The notes under the pieces: model-generated
The model's database searches: none
The model's input: only the letters and a program-made list of their open reading frames with translations
Told to the model about the DNA's origin: nothing
Made by a program: the position numbers and the translations under genes
Shown: one piece after another, positions 12,135 through 23,991 of the stretch
Numbering within the stretch: the first letter of the stretch is position 1
Layout of the letters: each line of letters opens with the position of its first letter
Source: Pleodorina starrii
Lineage: Eukaryota > Chlorophyta > Chlorophyceae > Chlamydomonadales > Volvocaceae
NCBI GenBank assembly: GCA_030267565.1
Contig: BRXU01000005.1
Coordinates: 598,001-662,000, forward strand
Reading direction: 5' to 3'
Length of the DNA: 64,000 nt

Positions 12135-12213
12135 TTTTTGCGCCTGTATCAATCGCATGTACGCTCAAGAATTCCTGCGCCTGTATGCGGCAGCATAACG
12201 CCAAATTTGTAAG

Positions 12214-12274
12214 ATGGAAGCGGCCTTCCGCAAGGCTTGGCGTCAGCAGAAGGCACAAGAATTCATCCAAAGAG
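12214..12274 (+). CDS. Possible first exon of an unrecognised small gene
   Basis: An ATG at 12214 opens MEAAFRKAWRQQKAQEFIQR, ending at a good donor (GAG|GTAAGC). The peptide is basic and helical, as in short mitochondrial or coiled-coil proteins, but I recognise no family. One possible second exon after the acceptor at 12394 closes quickly. If real, the gene is divergent from ankyrin copy A with only 79 bp between the two starts. No downstream exon set is convincing. Confidence 0.25.
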
Positions 12275-12574
12275 GTAAGCTGGTCATCGATGGAAAAAGC
12301 GTTGTTTTCCTAAGCTTACTCCGTGGCCAGTTTGATTCTCAGATCCGGATTCCGTACAGCGGCCAGACCAGACCAGTTGACCACCTCTCCCCGCAGCCCT
12401 TCCCACTTCCCTGGGACATGAAAGCCACACGCCTGGATACCCTGCCCGCGCTCCGAGACTCCTCACAGGCTTCCGTCGATGGCTGCGGTGTGGACCTAGA
12501 TAGGTTATCAGCCGGTCCAGGCGCTGTCCAGGGACCGAATCAGTACTCGCATGGGAACCCGGCTGCCGATTAAG

Positions 12575-15500
12575 AGTTGCGGACTGTCGCTGCCACAGCT
12601 GCAAGGTTGACCACCTTGCTCCACGTGCGCCGTCCAATCCCAAGCCAACCCAATCCACCCTCATTTACGTCTGTTCGTGGGCCTTCTTGTGCGGCCCCGG
12701 GGCCCGTTGCCATTTGGGGAGCCTCGTGGCAAAGTCTGGTTGGTTGCGGTTTTCTGAGCCTTCCCCCCCCCCCCCGCTGGCCTTCTTTTGTTGCTTTACC
12801 ATTAACGGGCTCCGGCCTATACGTGGATAACCCCCCCCGGCTGGCTCGTTCCTGTCTGGGTGAGTCGTGCTGTCTGGTCTGTATGGACGTCTCGGCTGCC
12901 CTGGTCGCCTCCGTTGCAGTGCACGGACAGCTGCTGGCCCGTTGGCTCTACACTTCTTCAGTCTGGACTCTGGAGTCCACTGTAACAACCCCAGTACACC
13001 CCTCCCTCCCAAACACACACACACACACGAACCACTAAACGGTCAGCGCCATGGCACCCGCAATGCCGGTGATAGGGAATCCTGCCGTTGTCCCAAATTC
13101 GCCGGCGTCACAGCCGAGTCTGGACTCGCAAATCGCTTGCTGCGGCTTTCTGAGCATCATCGCCCCCAAAAGCCTTCAACTCCCCCTTCTCTTCCTCCAT
13201 CTATCTGCCAGCACTCCTCCCCCTCCGCCTCTGATGTCCCTCCCTTCGCGAATTCCGTTCTCCAAACGTTGCCTCAGTTCCTTCGCTGCGGTTTCGTGCT
13301 TTTGCATACCCCTCATACCCCTCCCCTCCCCCGCCCTCATCCACCTCGTCCAACAGCTGCAGTGTGCGTTCATCCGCAGTGTCAGGCATCGCCAGGGAGG
13401 GAGCCAGCAACCCAGCGCCGAAACCAGCGCCGGCATCAACACCACCACCAGCGGTTGCTTTCACACGGCTTGCGGATAGGTTCCCGGATTAGGTCCCGTG
13501 AAGGAGGCCGAGCGACGGGCCGCGGGACGCGAACGAGGAGGCCGGGTCTCAGGTCAGGTCAGATCTGGACGTAGGGAAGGGGCGTGGGGAAGGGGGGAAA
13601 GGGTTGGGAGGGGGCGCGAACGCGAATGCGAAGAATGCGGAAACGACTTGGCGCGAACGGCTCTGTCGAACGACAGCGAGCGATTGCGCGATACGACTGA
13701 GCGAGTGAGGCGACTGAGCGAGTGAGTTAACGAGCGGGCGAGCGGGCGAGCGAGTTTGATGGCATTGTTTGGGGAAGGGGGGGTTAGGAGGCTAGGGGGG
13801 GCAGTGTGGGTTGGAGAGCGGGTTGGAGTTAACACGGCTGCAGGCGGACCGCCTCTGAGGTGGCGGAGGCAACTGCCGCATCTCCCGTTGGTGAGGTCAG
13901 AGGCACGGCAGCCGGCGCATCCGTTCTTCTGTTGCAGGGTTTGGGGATCCGCGCTCCCCCCTCCCTTACCTTACCACCCCCGGGGCAGCTCCGAAAGCGC
14001 GGGGAAGGGGACGGGGGCGGGGCCGGAGCTGAGGGCGGGGTGGGTGGCACATCCCCTCCCCCGCCTCAAGGTGAGGCGAGGCGAGGTGGGGCTGGGAGGG
14101 GCGCGTGCTGCTCAAACGAAGAGATGACGCATTACATTACACGGTTTACACCAGGTGACATGAGGAGTGGCGGACTGACAGGCAGGCAGGCGGGAAGGCA
14201 GACGGGGGAGGTATCGTAGTTGTGTTGTTGAGGAGGGGCAGGCGTGCGTATGTGCACGCATCCCCCTCACGCATGTGCCCACATGTCCCGCATACACAGA
14301 TGCTCACACAGTCAGCAACCGGCTGTGCCGACCGACCTCCAACCATCACAATGGATGGCGCGCGCCCCGCCGCCGCCGCGGGGCCGCCACCACCGCCGCG
14401 CTGCGGTCGCTTTCGGGTTTTGGGAATCAGTGCAGTGTGGTGCGATAAGGTGTATTTTCTATCCGCATTTGGGTCGCGCATCGCCCCTTCTTCTATTTAC
14501 GAGGAGGAAATGCACCCTGGCGGGTTGCGGCCCTCGTAAGCAAGCCGCCCGCCAGCTTCTTGGGTGGTGTTGTCCGCGCCCTGAGTTCCTTTATTGCGGG
14601 GCTCGTGGGGGGAGGGTTGGGTGGGCGGAAGGAGGGGTGCGGTAGCAGGGGGCCGGGGGTAGGGGGTGGTGGAGTGGGGGCGGGAGGTAGGCGGGGCGGG
14701 CGGGCGGGAGGGAGGGAGGGAGGGAGGAAGAGGCAGTGGAGGATGGTGGGGCGGAAAGTCGGACAGCGACCCGCTTAGGGCTCGAGTTCAGAGGGGCGCT
14801 GTCAAGCAGTCCGTGGAGACATTTTCCTTCGGCCGCCTCGCCGCTAGGTGTCAACCGTAACACGGCTTTCCGTTGTTGCTATTTGCGGCTTTGGCGGTGT
14901 CGTGTGTGCATGTGTGTGTGAGCTTTCCATATTCTTTGATTCACAGTGGCAAGCGCAGATCTCGGCCCCCAGGGAGGGTAAGTCGGCGGGTGGGTGCAGG
15001 GCTTGAGTGGCGAGGGACCCGAAGTCGTCGGTAAATCGTGTGCCGTGCAGGTATGTCTTGGTCTGTCTACTAAAGCTGCCTCCTCGGAAAATGCATGCCA
15101 GCGCAACCTTGCGGCCCCGGTGGGAAAGAATGCTCACTCCCTTAGGTTCGTTTCTGGGTCGGTGTTAGGCCTACACGGCTACACCTAGACGAGTGGACGT
15201 TGATCCCGGAATCCCTGCTAGGGCGGTGGTTTGCAGCAACCCCCTCGCCATGCCGCGTATCGCGAAAACCGCGCCTCTTCCAGTCCGCACCACGTACTTG
15301 GCCGCCGTACACCCGTCTTTGGGCAGCTGGTACCGTTCGGCACGACGTCTATGCTTAAAAGCAAGCTCCGTTCTGGTTGATCGGAATTTGCTACCCGGTG
15401 TTGTATCACCAGTACAGTTTCTGTCCGCTTCCTGCACTCTCTGCACCTTCTTGTGCGTCGGGACCAGGGCAGGTTCTTGTGCCGTACCATTTGTTTGGAT

Positions 15501-15939
15501 CAAGTTGTACGATTTGCGCCTCTGTAAGCTGGTGCGCAGCGCCTGGCAGCGCATTTCATTTCATCTGCGGGACTTTTTCATACGCTTCAGTACGACCGCT
15601 CATCGCCCGTCGTAAAGATACGAATCTGGGCCTTACGTGAACCTGTCTACCTGCCTGCGGGGCCGTGACCACCACCCCACCCCCGAAATTCACTCCGCTT
15701 GGGGCACTGCAAGTTGGGCCGGACCCATGCCGGGCCAATGCGGGCGATGAGGGAGGTTATGGCGCATCTGCGGTACACCAACCGGTTTTGAAGGCTGCTC
15801 GTGCGCCTGGACCCACTGACAGACAGACGATCACTCCACTCCGGCCTCCAGCCCCCCGCCCCCTCAATGCACGCAAGCAGACCCAGGACAAGCGCGCGCT
15901 CGACCGTGTCCCCGCACCCGCACCCGCACCCGCGTCCCG
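12575..15939. other. Long stretch without a supported gene
   Basis: I could not assemble a gene here. Scattered splice-like signals exist on the plus strand (for example CAG|GTCAGG at 13553 and GAGG|GTAAGT near 14978). A minus-strand frame at 13201-13464 has protein-like composition but no ATG. Reverse-complement TGTAA motifs cluster at 14132-14150. Part is probably the 3' UTR of the GNAT gene (minus strand) and part spacer. Confidence 0.4.
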
Positions 15940-17858
15940 TCACAACGACTTAGACGCCGCCGCTGCGTCTCTGTCGGCGGCTGCGGCAGGTGGTGCGCCG
16001 GTGTTGGTTGCGGAGGTGCTAGCAGCTGCTGCACCGACTGTGGTGGTGGTGGTGGTGGTGGTGGTGGCTGTGGTTGTGCTCATGACCACGAGCCTCTGGT
16101 TGACCGCCAGCCGCGCCACCGCAGTGCCCGCTGCCACCTCGAACCAGAGCTCCCTGCGAGGGATCAACCAGGACCAGGGAGCACGGAGGAGCGGCGGGGG
16201 AGAGCGGGTTGCGTACATTGAGAGCCATGCCGCCATACGGCGCTGAGAGCCGTACCATGTTGGGAGGCATACCACGTTGGGAGGCATACCGCATACGTCG
16301 TTGGCCCGGGGGGACAGCGGCGGAGATTATCCGTCGCGATCTGACCAACCGGACTGCCAGCTTGCCTCTCCTGGCCACCCACCCACCCACCCACCCACCT
16401 GGGCACCTCCCCCAGCCCCCTCAGCCGGAAGCCCAGCCGCTGATAGAAGGCCGCCCCCCGCTCCACGGCAGTGAGCCACACGGGGGTGCCGGGGGGCAGT
16501 GCGGACAGCCGGTGGCGAACAAGCGCGGAGCCTAGGCCCTTGCCCCTGGAGGGAGAGGTATGAAGGATGAAATCGGGGCGTGTGTGTATGGCTTTGCGTG
16601 CGCGTGTGCGAGGGTGTGAGGGCGACGGAACACAGTCATCGTCCGGGAGGGGTGATGGGGTGAGAAAGACGCCCGCAGCGGTGGAATGGGGTTATGAGGT
16701 GATCCGGCGGGTGACAGCAAGGTCGGGAGAGCCCCGGGGGTGCAACGGGCGGAAGGGTGGTGGGGTCCAGGGCAGGGTGGCGGACCGAGTGGGGAAGTGA
16801 GGCGTTGGTGCGCCCTGCTTTCGTTGCCCCACCGTCTTCACCCGCCCCCACCGCCTTGCGTTTTGCCGCAGCGCTTCGGATTTCCCACCCACCCACCGCC
16901 TCCGATCTACCGCCGCAGCGGTTCGTGCTTCTGCCCCACCCCCCTACCGACCTATGCTCTGGAGCCACCACCAGGCTCTGAAGCTTCACCGGACCCGGCC
17001 CTGGGCCCTGCTCGGCTCCAGGGGGCCCTTCCAGCAGAGGAAGCGTTTGGACAATGGCAGCGATACGGCTGCAGCTGCTGCTGCTGTTGGGGCCGGTGGT
17101 GGCGATGGTGGGTGCAGCGACGCAGGCAATCGTGAAGCGGGCTGGCTCGAGGCCCAGCGGATTCATCCTGCCGATGAGATCGGATGAGGGAGGCGACAGG
17201 GGCCCAATGGAGAGGGATGGGTATTTCATCCCGGGCGGTTGCAATGTATACGGGCAGGGTGGGAATGGAGCAGTGGTGATGGCGGTGGACGTCAACGGGG
17301 GCGGAGTGGAAACAGGGCAAGGGGCGGTGTCGGTGTAGCTGGGCAGGCTACGGCGGATTCCGCACTGTCCTGTCCGCCGTGAGAGAGCATCGAACTTTGG
17401 GTGTTGACATGGTGCCGTGCGCACGAGGACGCATTACGGCCGGGATGCAGGGCAAAGGCGCTGGACGACTGTCCGGAGCTTTCGGAAGCGCGACGTTGAA
17501 GTGACGGCGAACGCGTGCGGTGCTTCCGTGAGGGCCACGCGAGTGACAAAGTCAGAGCAGCGAGCGCAACACGCGGGCTGCCGCGCTGCAGCACGCACTT
17601 TTCGTTCAGCACAAAGCTTCTGATGCTCGGGAGGTCGGCGTTCGACCCAGGGCGCAGCTCGTAACCCTCCGGGAGGGGGTGCCCATCGACCTTCGCCGAG
17701 CTTGTCGGTTCATCTTGACGAACATTAACTTTGCGTAAAATAAACCCTCGAGTGCGTGTAACGGCTTTTATGCGGGCTGCCGGCACAATACGAGAATTGC
17801 GGGGAGGTGCTACGACATCCTGGTTCGCCCTGGCAGGCACTGGAGCCCTGCGAAACAT
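15940..17858 (-). CDS. GNAT-family N-acetyltransferase, probably organelle-targeted
   Basis: Four minus-strand exons with matching phases: 17858-17599, 17167-16952, 16545-16399, 16153-15940, giving 278 residues. The first about 60 residues (MFRRAPVPARANQDVVAPPR) are rich in Arg, Ala, Val and Ser with few acids, like a plastid or mitochondrial presequence. The GNAT fold follows: ELRPGSNADLPSIRSF at its start, then LQSLVVAPEHR. The acetyl-CoA loop RGKGLGSALVRHR (from residue 159) matches the R-x-x-G-x-G/A signature. VERGAAFYQRLGF near the end is the usual last GNAT strand and helix. The C-terminus is a Thr- and Ala-rich tail. The substrate is unknown; small-molecule or protein N-terminal acetylation are both possible. 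A longer in-frame start at 18059 exists but adds no targeting feature. Confidence 0.82.
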
Positions 17859-18558
17859 GACACGCTTTGCTGTGAATATCGAAGGGCCACCGCAAACAAA
17901 TGCCGTGGGCTGTCGGTGTGAAAAGACTGGCACAGGATCCGTACGGCGGTACGTGTTGTTGTGTATGACTCTACTGCCAAGAACGCGGCCTTGAGTTCGA
18001 ATGGTGCTTTCCTGCTGTACCTGAGCGGGAGTGCCATTAATAGCGCAGCTTACTAGCATCTTGCCTACCGTAGTGCGACTGCACAGTTACTGATCCATCA
18101 CAAGCAAGGAGGTCGAAGCACTCTTGGCAAAGACAAGTGTTCATAGAGGGTCAGTTACTTGTGTACAGTCACCTTGTCAGAGCTTGGTCGTCGCCTGGGC
18201 TGCTGTTAATTTTGAGGTGAGGGAGCGTCAATCAGCGGCGCGTTGGCGGGGGAACAACGCACGCAGGCGCTCGTAATTTGGATCTCCGAAACCTTCCAGT
18301 GTTTCGTTACATTTGATAAACGCGAATGGACGGGCTTCTGCGTTAAGTTCTATTCAACCGGTTTGAGCGACGGCCCTTGGAGCCCGCGCCTTCACTCGAC
18401 GGCACGCTTTGCGCTGGGACCCAGGTTTTGACATTGTATTTGGCTTTGGCCTTATCACATGAAGGCTGGGAAACGGGTTCATTAGCAACGCCAGCGAGCT
18501 GTGTAAGCCGTGAATTTATGGTGCTTTCGCCTCGGTGCATTTTGCAGCTGTCGTCAAG
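17859..18558. promoter_or_regulatory. Divergent intergenic region, GNAT / CYP710
   Basis: About 700 bp separate the starts of two genes pointing away from each other. It must contain both promoters. No clear TATA box or repeated operator is visible. Confidence 0.4.
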
Positions 18559-21500
18559 ATGAATACAACGAGCCTCATTGATGGGGGAATGCTCGGGGGT
18601 AGCGTTGGCGAACTGCTCAACCGTATGGGCTGCACGTCGTCGACTGTTTCGGATTGCATGCCGAGCAGCAGCGCGCTGGTGGTGGCGGGCGGCGTCCTTG
18701 CGCTCGGCTACACCTTGTGGGAGCAGGCAAAGTTTCGTTGGTACCGCACGTCGAAGAAGGGCGAATTGCTCCCTGGTAAGCCTGATCGTCGCGGACAGCT
18801 AGGGCTGGTCGAGCTAGGCACAGAAGTTGAGGGTGCTGCTGATGATTGAAGTCCATCAACTCTATATTTCGCGGATGGAAAGGAGCCTCGGCTTGCTTAT
18901 GACGACATCGTGGGTAATCGTGCCGCCTGGCGTGGCCGCCTCTCGCTGCTGTCGTTAGGCCGGTGCTGCTGGCGCATGCACGACTCCCGACCCGTTCTCC
19001 GCCCCTCCATCCTCCGTCTGCACTCCTCGTGACCCGTCTGCGCCTGTGAACAACGTTCGCCATCGTGTACTTGTTGCGTGCATTTGCTGGGGGCGACCTC
19101 GGCGTGCGACTATCGGTCGCTGCCCCCGCCACACCCTCCCCGACACCCTCACGCGTGCTTTGCTTCAGCCCCTCCCCTTGGCTGCGGTTCGTATATCTAA
19201 CCCTCTCCCCCATGCCACGTGCCTATCCCTGGCGACCGGACATACCCTCCACCAAGCTCTCCCTCCACGGGCCTCGGCCCCTTTGTAGACATGCTAATCC
19301 ACCTAGTGCCCCCACGCGACTGCGTCCTCCCCCTCTTCCCGCCTCCTCTCCTACCCCCTCCGTATCCCCCTTTTTCTGATACTTCTGTTGGCTTCGTTAC
19401 CCCCTGCGTTTGGCAGCCAGTCAGCCAATCTTACCTGCCTGCTTGTTCGGATTACCCTGTTTCCTCCCTTGACGCCCTCCGCCCCCTCCTGCCTCTAGGG
19501 GGCTGGCGGGTCGCTGCAACCAGATCCTAACGACCCACTGCCCTCTGAACCCCTCCTCCCGCACACATACACACACACAGGCCCCAGCAGCGTGACCCCC
19601 ATTGTGGGCGGTATCGTGGAGATGGTCAAGGACCCGTACGGCTTTTGGGAGCGACAACGGCTGTACAGCTTCCCCGGCATGTCGTGGAACAGCATCTGCG
19701 GCATCTTCACCGTCTTCATCACGGACGCTGCGCTGTCCCGCTACGTGTTCAGTCACAACAGCGAGGACTCGCTGCTCATGTGCCTGCACCCCAACGGTGA
19801 GAGGGGAGATGGGGCCAGGCAGGGGGCGGGAGGGGAAAATTAGAACGGCCCGGGGCGAGGGAACGCAACGCAGTTACCTGGGATATTACCTGAGGATTAC
19901 CTGAGGGAGGGGAGGGGAGGGCACTTGGGCACCTTTGGTCGCTTGCTTGGGGTTTGTCGTCCGGTTTGCGTGTGAAGAGGGGCAGGTATTGGTGAGACAG
20001 GGGGTCAGGCGTGTGGGTAATGGGGGAGGGAGAGGTACGGTGCGCAGTGCGGAAGGGAGGGAGGGAGCGTTGCCTGTGAGTGTCCAGTCGCGGATGCAGC
20101 CACCAGAGTATGATGGCGAGGAGGGCGGCAGCTACGTGTGTGGAAGGAGGAGCCTGCTGTGCTGTGCTGTGCTGTGAGAGCAGTGGGAACTGAGGCGCAC
20201 TTGGTGGTGGGGGGAGGAGGGGCCGAGTCGAGTGACGCGCTGGAGGCGGAGGCAGGGGAGGTGCTTGCCTGGTCGAGCGATAGATCGGACGTTGCAAGCG
20301 CGCATGGTCTGGCGACGGGCCTTTGAGCGAAGGGGCACAGCGCAGCGAACAATCCGGGCCGCGCCCTGGGTGCGCTGCCTTCGCATGGACGGCAGCTGCG
20401 AGAAGGGGAGGGACGAGCGCCAGCTGCGGGCAATGCAGCGGTGATGTCGGCTGCGCGGACAGCACCTCTGCTTCCCAGGCTGTGTCACATCCGTTTGGCC
20501 TGCTGGGGGCGAAAACACCAATACAACAATACAAGCACACGCCCCAGGGCTCCCGCATCCTGGCGCAGCAGCAGCATCGTGCCTGCTCCTCCCGCCCCTT
20601 CCGCTGCAGACCCCGTCTTGGGCCCTCATCCTCGGCTTAATCTTCGCCCCGCTCCTGCTCTCGCTCACGCTGTCGCTCCCGGTCTCCGCCCCCCTCCCCT
20701 CCCCTCCCCCTCCCAGCCGAGTGGATCCTGGGCAAGACCAACATTGCCTTCATGAGCGGCCCCGCCCATAAGGCCCTTCGCAAGAGCTTCCTGGCGCTCT
20801 TCACTCGCAAGGCGCTGGGGCTGTACGTGCTCAAGCAGGACGCCATCATCCGCCAGCACTTCGACGAGTGGATCTCGGTGAGATAGACGGACAGACGGAC
20901 GGACGGACAGACGGACGGACAGATAGCGAGAGGTTGGAAGTGACAGAGAAGGGGGTGCCTTTCACTTGGCCCAGACCTGAGTGTCGGATGCGCGCAAGCC
21001 CCCCAGAAGTGGCGTTGCGTGCATGGGCCCTGTCACGGGCTCGGCTCGGCGGATTGGGGGACACATCTGCGCCGCAAATCCAAAGGTTTATGCTGAGGAG
21101 CCGTTAGCGCGACACCGTGCTGAGTGTCTCCTTCCCTGGCCCTCACCGTGTCCGCTGATTGCTTGGTCCCGCCTCTGCTGCTTCAGATGCCGGGTCCGCT
21201 GGAGGTCCGTCCGCTGATTCGCGACCTGAACGCCCTGACCAGCCAGATGGTGTTCGTGGGGCCCTACCTGGATGACGCCCAGGTACGGCGCGGCGCGGTG
21301 TGCAGCGGTGCAGTGCACCTACTTGTCTTTCTGTCCTCCTGCGGTCGCTTTGTGCCCCTTTGCCAACCTCACAGCCTCAGTCCGATGATTATTTACGGCT
21401 GCTCAGATGCCTGAGCTGTCATGTCGGAACTCGAAAAGTACGACTGCTGGTCGAGCCATGCCCGTTGACGCATCGCACTTTCAGCCTGATTCCTTTTAAG

Positions 21501-23991
21501 CAACCTGAAACCCTAAAACACCCAAACAGGAGCGGGAGCAGTTCTCTGCTGCCTACCGCGCCATGACGGACGGCTTCCTGACCTTTCCGCTGCTGCTGCC
21601 CGGCACGGGTGTGTGGAAGGGCCGCCAGGGCCGCAAGTTCGTGGTCAAGGTGAGGGGAGAGGGTTGGATGGGTTGCGGGGTTGGGAGTGCGGGGGCGCTG
21701 GGGCCCGGGAGCGGCGCGCTGCAGGAGTGGGGGGCAAGGGCAGGAGTGGACGGGGGAATCGGCAGGGGACAGGTGATGGGCGGCGCGCAGGTTTGTGAGC
21801 CGGTACAGCGCGATGCCCCATTGGCACCAACTGCTTACCGCAGCAACAGCAATGGCACCTTTCCAGCTGGGGAAGCGTGGTTCGTCGGCTACTGCCATGC
21901 ATGGCGAGAGCCCGCACCGGGGCTTGGCGCTCCCGCCTCTACACATCACCAGTATCTCACCACCGGCCAGTCCAAACTCTCATACTCCCTCTTCCCCCTC
22001 ACGCACTCCAAAATTTCACCTTTGCCTCCGCAGCCTCTCTCTCTTCCCCCATCTCTCTTACTGCCATCTGCTGAGGCCCCCGCCCCCCTGCCCCAACCCT
22101 TCGCCTCCGCTTCTTCCGCTCAGGTTCTGACCCGGGCTGCCGCCCGCAGCAAGGTCCGCATGGCCAACGGACAGGACCCCGAGTGCCTGCTGGACTTCTG
22201 GACCAAGCAGGTGGGGCTCGCGAACGCCCTGTTTCCATTGACCCCTCTTCTCCCACCATCGCGCCTTCTCTCGTCTTTTCGCCCCTCTGACACACATCTC
22301 CCGCTCTCCCTCCCCAGATCCTGTCGGACATGAAGGACGCCGCTGACGCGGGTTCGGAGCCTCCCTTTTACCACGAGGACCGCAAGATTGCGGAGACGGT
22401 GATGGACTTTCTGTTCGCCTCTCAGGACGCATCCACCGCCTCGCTGGTGTGGACCATCACCCTCATGGCGGAGCACCCAGACATTCTCGCGCGGGTGGGG
22501 CTGGGCTCTGGAGGGCGGGGATGGGGGTGGCGAGGAGTATATCTGTCGCTGGCTGGGTACCCGGGGGACACATGGGAGTGGACGCACGGGAGTGGAGTCC
22601 CTGTCCCGAGGCGTTTGGGGTGAGCGTGGTGCAGGCGTTTTGGTATTCGAGTCGTCTTTGCGACGTAGGGTTAGCGCGGCCATGCTCTGCCTGCGTGCGC
22701 CATGCGGCGGGGCCCTGGACGGGTTGAGCGGGCTGTATGGGGTGCTGGCATGATCATGATGGGGCGGGGGAACTCCACTCTTCAGTCTGTTCCTGATCCT
22801 CTCCCTTCCTCTCCTCCTCGCCGCCGCCGCTGCCCCCCTTCCAGGTCCGCGAGGAGCAGGCCCGTCTGCGCCCCGACCTGGAGGCGCCCATCACCGGCGA
22901 TGTGCTGAACGAGATGACGTTCACCCGCCAGGTGGTCAAGGAGATTCTGAGGTACCGGCCCGCGGCCCCCATGGTGCCGCAGCGCGCGCAGGCGCCCTTC
23001 AAGCTGACGGAGACGTACACGGCGCCCAAGGGGACGCTCATCATCCCATCGCTGGTCAGCGCCTGCATGCAGGTGGGTCGGAGGACTGGGACTGGGTGGG
23101 ACTGGGTCGGCCGGGGGGAGGTCGAGAAACTCGTGCTGTTTTCGGAGGGCTTGGGCGGCTGTCCGTACCTGCGTGCGTGCGTGCGTGGATACTGGTGTGG
23201 CGACGCTGGTGCTGCGTGCGTGTATGCATGTGTGGATGATTTTCGTGCTCTCGCCTCGCGCCGTGTTTACGAAACCGCTCCAAGCTCCACACGCCCGCAC
23301 CTCCCTCGTTCCCCTCCGTCTCGTCTCGTGACATTGCCCCCCCTGCGGGTTCACATCTTTATTCCATTCCCGCCTGCAGGGCTACGCCAACCCGGAGAAG
23401 TTCGACCCGGACCGCTTCGGCCCCGAGCGCCAGGAGGATGTCAAGTACGCGCCCAACTTCCTGGTCTTCGGACACGGACCCCACTACTGCGTTGGCAAGG
23501 AGGTGAGCGACACCTGCGGCGTGGCGCGGCACGCGGGCAGGGAAGGGCAGCACAGGAAAGCCAAGTTACAGCCAGTCGGGTGTCTCGTATTGTGCTTTAG
23601 GTGCTCGCGTGCGCTTTGGGAGGATTCCTGCCTCGCGGCTTCCATGCGGCTGTCGCGGCCTTGTGAACCCACACACTCCCACCCCGGGCCCCTCCTTCCC
23701 CGTCCCCGCTCCCTCCTGTTTTCTTCACTTATTTGTCGGCCTGTTAGCTTGCCTGTTTGGACTCCCCAAGCCTGTCCTAACCTCCCCACTCCCACCCGCC
23801 CTCCCCCCTGTGTACGTGTGTGTTTATACTTGCAGTACGCCATCAACCACCTGACTGTGTTCCTGGCGCTGCTGTCCACCTCCCTGGACTTCAACCGCGT
23901 GAGGTCCGCCATCAGCGACGAGATCAAGTACCTGCCCACGCTCTACCCCGGGGACAGCGTATTCAACATGCGCTGGCGCGCCAAGAAGTAA
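18559..23991 (+). CDS. CYP710B: Cytochrome P450, CYP710-type sterol C-22 desaturase
   Basis: Ten phase-consistent exons: 18559-18775, 19581-19796, 20717-20877, 21187-21282, 21530-21649, 22124-22210, 22318-22494, 22845-23072, 23380-23502, 23836-23991, giving 526 residues. An N-terminal hydrophobic anchor (ALVVAGGVLALGYTLW) places it in the ER membrane. The I-helix reads FASQDASTAS (D336, T339), the K-helix E391-I-L-R394, the PERF region FDPDRF, and the heme loop FGHGPHYCVG with ligand Cys471. The heme loop with His at the usual Arg position, and QDAST in the I-helix, are typical of CYP710. These enzymes put the C22 double bond into the sterol side chain (brassicasterol/ergosterol-type sterols), and green algae have a CYP710B member. 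The family assignment is strong; the substrate is inferred from the family. Confidence 0.92.
20884..20926. repeat. GACGGACA tandem repeat in CYP710 intron 3
   Basis: A short GACG/GACA tandem repeat lies directly after the exon 3 donor, within the intron. Confidence 0.7.

Noticed and set aside
13201..13464. A minus-strand frame with protein-like composition (MPDTADERTLQLLDEVDE).
   Set aside because: It begins with GTG, has no ATG or clear splice sites, and no matching exons were found.
15193..15615. A 140-codon plus-strand frame upstream of the GNAT 3' end.
   Set aside because: It starts with GTG and has irregular composition; it lies where the GNAT 3' UTR is expected.
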